18,247 nt of DNA, taken from Bacillota bacterium (lineage in GTDB: Bacteria; Bacillota; Sulfobacillia; RBS10-35; JAJYVN01). Shown here piece by piece: positions 1 through 6,322 of this stretch. Where the stretch lies: positions 1 to 18,247 of the forward strand of contig JAJYVN010000021.1 of the NCBI GenBank assembly GCA_021791995.1. Reading direction: 5' to 3'. The notes under the pieces are model-generated. The model searched no databases, was not told the origin of the DNA, and was given only the letters and a program-made list of their open reading frames with translations. The position numbers and the translations under genes are program-made. The stretch's first letter is position 1; each line of letters opens with the position of its first letter.

Positions 1-194
1 GCTTTCACGGGCGACGGGAAGTAACTCCCGGACGACATGCGGTTCCAGACCTTGTACAGGTTGTCTTTGAGGTCGGCCTCGAACGCCTCAATGCTCTGAC
101 CATCGACCCCGGCTGCCCCCCGGTTTTCCTTCACACGATGGAAGGCTTCCAGGACCAACTTCTTGGGAATGTCATACGGTTTGGGTGTATCCAC
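1..194 (-). CDS. ltrA: Group II intron reverse transcriptase/maturase (inner intron), N-terminal part
   Basis: The intron-encoded protein of the inner intron; members of the family act as reverse transcriptase and maturase that help the intron splice and retrohome. Only about 64 codons are visible and the frame runs off the left edge. The GTG start at 194 follows a strong ribosome binding site (GGGAGGAG, about 5 nt away). The protein begins MDTPKPYDIPKKLV, followed by NRGAAGVDGQSIEAFE and LYKVWNRMSSGSYFPSPV, the conserved RT0/RT1 opening of LtrA-type proteins, in which the next residues would normally be the VEIPK-type segment. It differs from the outer intron RT, so the two introns belong to different lineages. 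Whether the rest is intact cannot be judged here. Confidence 0.88.
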   Translation of the reverse strand, partial: MDTPKPYDIPKKLVLEAFHRVKENRGAAGVDGQSIEAFEADLKDNLYKVWNRMSSGSYFPSPVK

Positions 195-724
195 CGGCTC
201 CTCCCTTTCGGTTGACCGTGGTCGCCCTGGGATAAGTGCGCCCCTTCGCTTCGCTCCCGTTACGAAGCCTCATCGCTACTACGAGCGCATCCGTCCCTGC
301 ACGCCGCATCGGTTTCGGCCCTCGCGGGTCTTCCGCTTGTGGCCCTCCCTTGGCATCGACGCGCAGGTTCGCACGTTCCACACCAGAGCCTGTGCCTTGT
401 TCCTGCCGCCTTCATGCCGGTCACCATCTGGCCAGTCAGCAGGCGCCCGCCAGACTCGTCCCGGGTTAACGACTACCCCCCGGTTTTGGTGACGTCCCTA
501 CGCTTTCGACACGTTGTCAGCGGTTCACGGGTGTTCAGCTCCAAGGCACGCACCTGACGGGTCAAGCCCGCCTTTTCCGTGACGCTCACGACCTCGGTGT
601 TGTCCTCAGCCGCTCACGGTGGTTTGAGACCTCCTCCTGCAAGGCGATCCCGAGGGGCCTACCCTCATCTCTGGAATGGCACCGCGTCACGCTGTTTAGG
701 CAGCCCTTCGCGTTCGTGCCGCAC
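195..724 (-). ncRNA. 5' ribozyme domains of the inner group II intron
   Basis: This 530-nt stretch has no convincing gene on either strand; the open frames inside it are short and match nothing I recognise. It is the expected place for domain I and domains II-III of the intron RNA upstream of the ORF in domain IV. Visible landmarks are the GTGCG 5' end at 724, candidate EBS2 at 503-498 and candidate EBS1 at 474-469, in the normal order. I have not folded the RNA. Confidence 0.7.
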
Positions 725-725
725 A

Positions 726-1586
726 GTCGTCCGCATAGCGAACAATCTCGCATGGCGGCGGAGCCCCGTCTTTTCCGGCACGGCTCTTGGCGCCCGGCCG
801 GAGGTCGGCGTACTTCTGCGCCACAAAGCGATCGAGTTCCGTAAGGTAGATGTTTGCCCAGAGCGGGGATACCCCCGATCCCTGCGGAGTGCCGGTGTCG
901 CTGGGGACGAACCGAAGTTCCTCCATCGCGCCGGCCTGCAGCATGAGTTGCATCACCTTGAGGAGCGGTCGGTCGTCGATGGTGCGCCTCAGTAGCCGGA
1001 GCAGGACCGTGTGGTCGATCGAACCGAAGCAGTCGTGAATGTCCCCCTCGATCACCCACTCGTATGGCGTTCCCGGTCGGGAGGCTAGAAAGTGGATGCG
1101 GTAGAGGGCGTGGTGTGCGTTGCGGAAGGGCCGGAAGCCGTAGGAGTGCGGGTGAAACTTGGGCTCGTAGATGGGCTCCAGGATCATCCGCACGGCCTCT
1201 TGGACCACCCGGTCCTTTATGGTAGCGATGCCCAGCGGCCGCAATTTCGCGGGGTCGGGGGCCTTGGGGATGAACACCCGCCTCACGGGTGTGGGGCGGT
1301 ACGCCTTGGACCGAACCTCGGCCACAATCTCGCCGGTCAGTTCCTCCTTGGCCGCCTCCGTCCGGTAGTCCGCCCGGGTCTTGCCGTCCACGCCGGCCGA
1401 GTCGCTGCCGGGCCGTGCGAGGACGTTGTCCAGGGCCGACCGTATCCAGGCGGGGGTGCCGAGGAGTTGGTAGACGTTTGAGATCGTGGCGCCTTCCACG
1501 CTGAATCGATGCAGGCTCGTCTGCTTGCGATTGACGAAGGCTTGTCTTCCGTCCCTTCTGGGGTCGGTCGCCGCCTCCTGGCCCAT
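726..1586 (-). pseudogene. Group II intron reverse transcriptase (outer intron), split at YADD
   Basis: The intron-encoded RT of the outer intron. The chosen ATG at 1586 follows AAAGGAG about 9 nt upstream; an earlier in-frame start at 1691 adds unlikely residues. The 287 visible codons carry the RT fingers and half the palm: GSDSAGVDGKT, RRVFIPKAPDPAKLRPLGIATIKDR, SYGFRPFRNAHHAL, the catalytic-Asp segment WVIEGDIHDCFGSIDH, GTPQGSGVSPLWANIYL and finally IVRYADD. Coding homology stops exactly after YADD, where the inner intron begins; the frame then reads nonsense to a stop near 696. Thumb, maturase and any endonuclease domain are not visible. The gene could be restored by splicing of the inner intron, so 'split' is more accurate than 'dead'. 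Confidence 0.85.
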
Positions 1587-2157
1587 GCATCTGGGCTCCT
1601 TTCGGTCGCCATGCTCGGAGCCTGGAACCTGGTCCCCTTCGCCATGTGGACGGCTCTCCCGCCCTCGGACTACTACGGGACCTCCGCCCATCGACCGCCA
1701 CGTCAGGCGAGGCGGCCCCAGCCCTTGCGGGCCGACGGTCGATGTTCCCTGGTGTTCTCCTGCGCGCCCTTTGTGCCGACTTTAGGCTCCCTCTGTACGC
1801 CGGGCATCATGGTCGGTCGGCTTATACCTCTATAGCCGCCGACTCGGCGACCCGAGGAGCACGCCAGGAGTCAGGGCGGGCTCCCGATGCCATCCTCCCA
1901 GCCTCGATCTTGTGGGAGGTCGAAATTCACGACGCTTCAGACGAGGGTTTCTCTCGTGGCCGTGGCCGGCGGGGCTAGCCCCATTGGCGGGATCGAGGCC
2001 CGCCGCCGGGTACATTGCGGGTGGGCTCACGTCCGGATGCCGCATCGCATCTAGGCGTCCACCGTGGCCTCATCACCGTGAGGTGGGCGATGGCCCTTTC
2101 GGGCGTACGCGCAGGGAGTTGCTACCAGGTGCACGGCTCCGTTTCTCGTGATCGCAC
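1587..2157 (-). ncRNA. 5' ribozyme domains of the outer group II intron
   Basis: About 570 nt with no supported gene, between the proposed intron 5' end and the RT start. Many short inverted repeats are visible, as expected for domain I. The length matches the corresponding part of the inner intron. EBS motifs could not be assigned with confidence, which leaves the exact 5' boundary less certain than for the inner intron. Confidence 0.55.
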
Positions 2158-2175
2158 TGGCTCCGTCTCTGGTGG

Positions 2176-3138
2176 TCAAAACCAGTCGGCACGGCGAACG
2201 GCGTCCTGCACCATCTTCTGTGAGGAGCGCAGCCACACGAGACGGTATCCTTCCTCGGAGGGCTGAGGCCAGGCGAACGCCCAGTAGACGGAGGGGGGAT
2301 CGTCTTCATGGCGGCCCGGGCGGCGGTCGACCTCTTGCCAGTCGGGGACATGGCTGACGATCCAGGCGCGAAACTCGGCATCCTCGCGCCGGGTTCTGGG
2401 CAGAACCGTGAGGAAGCGCCCTCCCCGGCTGGCGATGTGATCCATGGCCGGCCTCGAGCACAGCTTGCTATCGGCTACATAGAGGAATCCGGCCTTGCCC
2501 AGGAGCTGGACCAGGCCGTCCCAGGTCGGGATGTGGGTCGGATCATCGGTGGTGTTGCCCGGTTCGGTGCGGTAGGCCAAGGGCACGGCGCCATCGGCCG
2601 AGACGGTAAGGATCCATAGCAGTTGCTTGAGGTCGGGCCTGTGATCTTTGTTGTGGCCGAAGGTGATGAGGGGCGTGGCCTTGCCGCCTCGCGTCTGACC
2701 CGTGGCGTGCGGGTACGCGCCGGTGAAGGTGACGGTGGTCGAGTCGTTGTGCAGCTGGCGGCAGTCGATCTGGAAGGTGGCGATCATGGAGACCATGAGC
2801 TCGGTCAGCATCGAGGCCCGATCGGCGTCGAACAGTCGGTCGAGCGCTCTGGCCACGCGGTCATCGTTCAGGATCTCTCGCTGTGTAGGCGCAAGGCCGA
2901 TCAGCGCGGGGTCGTAGGGAGCTGCCCACTCGGCCAGGGCGTACAGGGGCTCACGCCGTAAGCACAGGCAGCGCAGCACCACGCCGAGGACCTTGGCGAC
3001 CGACAGCCGGGTCGAGGCGTCACCCGCCCGCACCCATCGTGCCAAGTGATCGTCGATGCCGAGGCGAGAGACGAAGTGCTGAATGATCGGCAACGCGCCA
3101 AGAACGTCCGTGCGAAGCTGGTACGGGGGATCGGCCAT
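2176..3138 (-). pseudogene. IS1634-family transposase, C-terminally truncated
   Basis: A DDE transposase that would cut and paste its own insertion sequence. ATG at 3138 follows AAGGAGG; GTG at 3165 is an alternative. The N-terminal DUF4277-type region is clear: LGALPIIQHFVSRLGIDDHL, RREPLYALAEWAAPYDP, NDDRVARALDRLFDADRASM and LHNDSTTVTFTGAYP with the first catalytic Asp at about residue 132. GHNKDHRPDLKQLLW follows, then VADSKLCSRPAMDHI with the second Asp at about 223. The frame stops at 320 residues, after the segment GYRLVWLRSSQKMVQDAVRR, whereas family members are commonly 500 or more, so the third acidic residue and the C-terminal part are missing. The stop lies 19 nt before the outer intron, so truncation may come from that insertion combined with a local mutation. 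Probably inactive. Confidence 0.8.
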
Positions 3139-3170
3139 GTCGTCGGCGCCTCCTTGACAAGACACCTCCT

Positions 3171-3196
3171 ATCGGACAGTATGCATACTGTCCGAT
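3171..3196. promoter_or_regulatory. Perfect 26-bp palindrome between divergent genes
   Basis: The half-site ATCGGACAGTATG at 3171-3183 is followed immediately by its exact reverse complement to 3196, with no spacer. It sits between the divergent starts of the IS1634-type transposase (3138) and the DUF6788-like gene (3227). Symmetry, length and position suit an operator for a dimeric repressor, or a recombination or transposon-end sequence. The half-site contains GGACAGTATG, which has promoter-like character but no clear -35/-10 pair. The function is inferred only from symmetry and location. Confidence 0.6.
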
Positions 3197-3226
3197 TCGG
3201 TGACAAGTAGATCTTGGAGGTGCCCC

Positions 3227-3571
3227 TTGACCGACTCGCTCGATGCCTACCTACGCCACTACCGTAGCCTCGCGGCCCAGGTCAACGACCTGGGCTGGGT
3301 GACCACCGGCTCCATCGTGCAGCGCTTCACCGCATGCGGAAGGCCCGGCTGCCGCTGCCAAGCGGACCCGCCGCGCCCGCACGGACCGTACTATCAGCTC
3401 ACCCGCAAGGTCGCGGGCAAGACCACCACCTTACGCATCTCCGAGGCCGATGCCAAACGCTACAGCGACTGGCTGGCCAACGGTCGTCGCCTGCACCAGA
3501 TCGTCAACGATATGCATCACGTCTCCGCACAAGCGATCCAGGCCATCCTTCGCCCGTCAGACCCCACCTGA
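3227..3571 (+). CDS. DUF6788-like small protein, function unknown
   Basis: A 114-residue protein starting at TTG 3227, chosen because GGAGG (3216-3220) lies 6 nt upstream; a GTG at 3200 has no such site. The sequence contains GSIVQRFTACGRPGCRCQ, with a C-x4-C-x-C cluster that could bind a metal, then GPYYQLTRKVAGKTTTLRIS and DAKRYSDWLANGRRLHQIVNDM. I recognise this pattern as the DUF6788 family, which to my knowledge has no established function. It is divergent to the IS1634-type transposase across a 26-bp palindrome, which suggests it belongs to the mobile element or shares its regulation. No signal peptide or membrane segment is visible. It appears intact, unlike its neighbours on both sides. 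Confidence 0.7.
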   Translation: MTDSLDAYLRHYRSLAAQVNDLGWVTTGSIVQRFTACGRPGCRCQADPPRPHGPYYQLTRKVAGKTTTLRISEADAKRYSDWLANGRRLHQIVNDMHHVSAQAIQAILRPSDPT

Positions 3572-3592
3572 ACCGCCTCCGCGGTCCGCTAG

Positions 3593-4111
3593 CTGGGGGG
3601 AGAAATCGCCCACGAGATGTGCGGAAACGGGGGTCTCACGTGGTCGGAGATCGACTTGGACGCAGGCGGGATCAAGCTCGACCGGGCCACGTGGCGAAAG
3701 CGCGGCAGGGTCATCCCCCTGCCCCCTTGGGCACGCGCTGCGCTGTACGACTACCGTTGCCACCCAAGACGGCGCACCTCGTGCATCAAGGCAAGCGAGG
3801 GTCGCGTCTTCGTTCATGTCGCGCCCCTCGGGCGCGTGCCCATGCATGACCGGTGGTTTCAGATCCACGTAGCGACGGTCGGGCGAATGGCCGGACTCAA
3901 CTACACCATGACCCCTCACACACTGCGCCACGCCGCCAGTCGTGGAATCCGCGACTTCACTTCACCCGCCCACGCACAAGCCGTCCTCGGTCACAGCCCG
4001 ACGAGCGTGCGGACCACACAGCTGTACACAGCCCCAGACCGTCATCTCCGGGTGGCCGCGTCGCGCCATCCCATCCTCGACGACATCGAGGGCCACGCCA
4101 CGGAACTGTAG
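3593..4111 (+). pseudogene. Tyrosine recombinase/phage-type integrase, C-terminal remnant
   Basis: The reading frame opens after a stop at 3590-3592 and encodes only the second half of a tyrosine recombinase catalytic domain. Visible are GLTWSEIDLDAGGIKL, then KRGRVIPLPPWARAAL with the beta-strand Lys/Arg segment, TPHTLRHAASRGIRDF (H-x-x-R box), VLGHSPTSVRTTQLY (second His and the Tyr nucleophile) and a short tail. The core- and arm-binding domains and the first catalytic Arg, normally in a GLRxSE-type motif just before GLTW, are absent; only LGGEIAHEMCG precedes. It is therefore a fragment that cannot recombine DNA alone. An ATG at 3617 is available but has no obvious ribosome binding site. 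Its presence suggests an earlier integrative element on this side of the glycan operon. Confidence 0.78.
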
Positions 4112-4235
4112 CGCGGAACTACGAAGCCCCGGCTAGCAGCTGGTCATCGGCCCCAACGACCCGTTGGACCTAGCTTTACGCACGGCCACTCGCACGTGGT
4201 GCCCCGGTCTCGCCCAAAAAACGATGACGCGAACG

Positions 4236-4265
4236 CGCCACCACCGACTGACAGCGGTGGTGGCG
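4236..4265 (-). terminator. Strong hairpin, possible transcription terminator
   Basis: CGCCACCACCG at 4236-4246 is the exact reverse complement of 4255-4265, an 11-bp stem with an 8-nt loop. On the minus strand it is followed about 15 nt later by a run of six T (4220-4215), so it could end transcription from the glycan operon, although the gap is longer than in a classical intrinsic terminator. Confidence 0.4.
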
Positions 4266-4420
4266 TCGTCTACCCGACTTGGGTTTAACAGGGTCCGAGG
4301 GGTGAGGGCGTTCTCCCCATCGTATGGACGGAGCGGCAGGGTCTGTACACCTTCCAGTCGGCGACGCTCACAATCCCACGTGCCCTCTCCGCGGCGCTCC
4401 CGTGGCTGAGCTCTCCGAGG

Positions 4421-4444
4421 CGTCCAGCGTCGGGACGCTAGACG
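4421..4444 (-). terminator. Hairpin just after the last glycan gene
   Basis: On the minus-strand RNA, CGUCUAGCGU and ACGCUGGACG pair over 10 bp (one U-G pair) around a CCCG tetraloop, 25 nt after the GT2 stop codon. No U-tract follows, so it is either a U-less terminator of the type proposed in high-GC bacteria or a 3' stabilising hairpin. Confidence 0.4.
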
Positions 4445-4469
4445 GCGGCCTGCTGGCCCAATGGCCAAC

Positions 4470-5279
4470 CTAGCCGACGATCCGACCGACTACCGAGCCT
4501 GCGTAGTAACTCACGCCACTCCAATCCCGCCGAATCACACTCAGCATCGCACCTCCGCCACCGCGCGCAATCTGCCACGACCTAAACGGCAGTGAATAGT
4601 GATGCTTTTTCAGCACACGCCCCATTCCCCGTCCGTAGGAATACCCCTTGGCCCAGCCACGCACCCCGGACGGGTGAAACGCGAGCGCCTCGTCAAGGTG
4701 CCGAATCCTTGCCCCGTCAGCCAGGCACCTGAGCAGCAAGTCGGTTTCCTCGCCGCTCCCCCACGGTGTACCGCTCCCCAAGCCCAGAGCCTCATCAAAC
4801 AGTCCCACCCGAACCACCAGCTCACGCGTTAGAAAGGTCGTATAAGAAATGGCCGTCCTCCACACGTTGCGACGGCTTACCTCTTTCGCAGGTAGCCACG
4901 CCGGACCGACCCGCACCCCATGTCCGTTTTGTGCTTCGAACGTCACACCCGCGAACGCCTCATCCTCCAAGGCGGCACTAACGCGCGCAAGACACGCTGG
5001 ATCATACCAGCTATCATCGTCAGGGAAGCCGACCAAAGGGTAGCGTGCGACGGCAAGGCCAGCATTCCTCGCCCTGGACAGCCCAGGCGACGTGCGAAGA
5101 TGACGCACGTCGGCAACACTCGAATACCTCCGCACGATGTCCTCGAGCCTGTTCTCTTCGTTTTGGTCAACAACGATAGCTTCCCAGGCTCCATACGACT
5201 GCGCCAACAGGGAATCGAGACACCTAACGAGCTCCGTTGTTCGGCCCTTGGTCGCGATGATCAGGGAGATCTTCTTCAT
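4470..5279 (-). CDS. GT2-family glycosyltransferase
   Basis: A 269-residue GT-A fold transferase that would add one sugar from a nucleotide-sugar donor to a lipid-linked acceptor on the inner face of the membrane. It starts MKKISLIIATKGRTTELVRCLDSLLAQ, the classic GT2 opening. The metal- and UDP-binding DDD is at 87-89 (FPDDDSW) and a GSGEETDLLLR segment at 174-184 supplies the ED-type catalytic region. C-terminal residues are basic and amphipathic (GRVLKKHHYSLPF), perhaps for membrane contact. The start is well placed: ATGA overlaps the stop of the upstream GT4 gene by 4 nt, indicating translational coupling. It is the last gene of the operon. Donor and acceptor cannot be named from sequence. 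Confidence 0.88.
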   Translation of the reverse strand: MKKISLIIATKGRTTELVRCLDSLLAQSYGAWEAIVVDQNEENRLEDIVRRYSSVADVRHLRTSPGLSRARNAGLAVARYPLVGFPDDDSWYDPACLARVSAALEDEAFAGVTFEAQNGHGVRVGPAWLPAKEVSRRNVWRTAISYTTFLTRELVVRVGLFDEALGLGSGTPWGSGEETDLLLRCLADGARIRHLDEALAFHPSGVRGWAKGYSYGRGMGRVLKKHHYSLPFRSWQIARGGGGAMLSVIRRDWSGVSYYAGSVVGRIVG

Positions 5280-6322
5280 TGTGCTCTGGACATAAGCGCC
5301 TCGACTACGTGCTCGACCGTCGGGGCTACTGCCCGCTTCCTCAGCAACTCTTCACGCCCTGCCGCGCCCATTGCAGTCAACTCGGTCCGTCTACGGTTCG
5401 CAGTCGCAACGGCATTCACGAAACCATCCACGTCCCCAACACGGTAGATCCAACCGTTTTCAGGGCCGATCAGATCTCGAACGCCGTTGACACCAGGGAC
5501 GATGCAGGGCATACCCAACTCGACGGCGCGAATGAGACTTAGAGACATCCCCTCGTAGATGCTACACATAACAAACACGTCCTGCGTCTGCAAGACTTCA
5601 GTCACGTGTTCCTCAGGAACCCACCGCAATGTCGTAATGGTACAGCCATTGGCGAGCCTCTTCTGGGATTCGTCGGGGTATCCAACAATTGTTACGTCCA
5701 CGCGGTCCCGTGCTCGGTTCAAGGCCTTTGAAAGAAATCTAACGCCCTTCCGCCAGCCGATGCCGCCCACCACGACGAGTTTCAAGGCACCTGGGTTGGA
5801 TCTATCCGAGCACCGCCCCTGAGCGCCGCCCTCGACGAGCGCGTAGTTTGGCAGTTCCAGGACGGGCGCTGACGTTAGCCGTCTGACCTCCCGTGCTACA
5901 TCGGCACCGACCACAATGGAGGCCGAACAGCAAGCTAACCCGCGACGCACACCGAGCCAATCCACAGTCGTGATTCCAACGGCCTTTAGCGCGTCATCCA
6001 CACGCAGGTGCGGAAGAGCGCCGAAAATGGCGCGGAGCATTCCGACTTCGGTCCCGTGCCAGTAGGCCACGTGAACCCTACTTAGGTGCCGCAACCTTGG
6101 CGCAAGTGCGAGCGACCGGCCGTGATAGACGACGGCATCGTACGCTGAGGCAAGACTCGTGGCCTCCAGCCCTCTCGGCCAAAGACGGTCCGACAGCCTC
6201 TCCGCCTGACCCGCGATCGTGACGCGCCAACGGCCGGTGCGTTCCAAACGCTGCGCCACGGCCACGGCAACCTCATACACGCCCCCCTGTTTGGCGGGGG
6301 TAACCATAAGCGCACTGAACAT
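5276..6322 (-). CDS. GT4-like glycosyltransferase with altered EX7E motif
   Basis: GT-B fold retaining transferase of about 348 residues for glycan repeat assembly. I chose ATG at 6322, which overlaps the stop of the polymerase gene as TGATG; a start at 6403 would overlap it by 82 nt. The N-terminal half has the acceptor-domain loop TPAKQGGVYEVA, and YWHG follows at 87-90. The C-terminal half has VVVGGIGWRKGVRFL (donor phosphate-binding R-K at 191-192), VPEEHVTEVLQTQDVFVMCSIYEG and GVNGVRDLI. In the EX7E motif the first Glu is present (257) but the second position is Arg (265), in EGMSLSLIRAVELG; most GT4 enzymes have Glu there. It may use a variant mechanism or be weakly active. Its stop overlaps the next gene by 4 nt. 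Confidence 0.82.
   Translation of the reverse strand: MFSALMVTPAKQGGVYEVAVAVAQRLERTGRWRVTIAGQAERLSDRLWPRGLEATSLASAYDAVVYHGRSLALAPRLRHLSRVHVAYWHGTEVGMLRAIFGALPHLRVDDALKAVGITTVDWLGVRRGLACCSASIVVGADVAREVRRLTSAPVLELPNYALVEGGAQGRCSDRSNPGALKLVVVGGIGWRKGVRFLSKALNRARDRVDVTIVGYPDESQKRLANGCTITTLRWVPEEHVTEVLQTQDVFVMCSIYEGMSLSLIRAVELGMPCIVPGVNGVRDLIGPENGWIYRVGDVDGFVNAVATANRRRTELTAMGAAGREELLRKRAVAPTVEHVVEALMSRAQ

Larger units (their letters stand above)
1..724 (-). mobile_element. Inner group II intron inserted in the YADD codons of the outer intron RT
   Basis: Minus-strand intron beginning GTGCGGCACG at 724. The junction falls inside the outer RT gene: TAT GCG GAC GAC T (YADD plus the first base of the following codon, usually Phe) is followed directly by the intron. 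The first 530 nt are non-coding, then an RT frame begins at 194. The six exon bases before the junction (ACGACT, 730-725) are perfectly complementary to AGTCGT at 474-469 (intron position 251-256), a suitable place for EBS1. CTATGC (738-733) can pair with GCGTAG at 503-498 (intron position 222-227), with one G-U pair, as IBS2/EBS2. The intron leaves the window on the left, so its 3' end is not seen. Confidence 0.82.
1..2157 (-). mobile_element. Outer group II intron, 5' part, interrupted by a second intron
   Basis: A group II intron on the minus strand whose 5' end I place at 2157, where the strand reads GTGCGATCACGAG. This fits the GUGYG start of group II introns and closely resembles the start of the inner intron at 724 (GTGCGGCACGAAC). 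About 570 nt of non-coding, structure-rich sequence (domain I and following domains) separate this end from an RT gene starting at 1586, the usual layout. The RT is cut at YADD by the inner intron, so the rest of the ORF, domains V-VI and the 3' end must lie left of the window. The octamer ACGGAGCC occurs on both sides of the proposed boundary (2159-2166 and 2135-2142), so an alternative boundary at GTGCACC (2133) is possible. I could not find a clean EBS1 partner for the exon sequence GAGCCA. Confidence 0.7.
4112..4469. other. Intergenic region with two inverted repeats, no gene
   Basis: These 358 nt lie between the convergent ends of the recombinase remnant and the last glycan gene. No coding frame here has support. 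It holds two clear inverted repeats (4236-4265 and 4421-4444), listed separately. I see no tRNA and no insertion-sequence end. Confidence 0.5.

Noticed and set aside
586..1701. Minus-strand frame of 371 codons overlapping the outer intron RT
   Set aside because: Arg/Pro/Gly-rich shadow frame; the real RT motifs are in the other frame. It only helped to see the sequence change at 724.
2133..2157. Alternative outer intron 5' end at GTGCACC (2133)
   Set aside because: The start at 2157 shares the GTGCG-CACGA pattern with the inner intron, so it is preferred; neither gave a clean EBS1 match.
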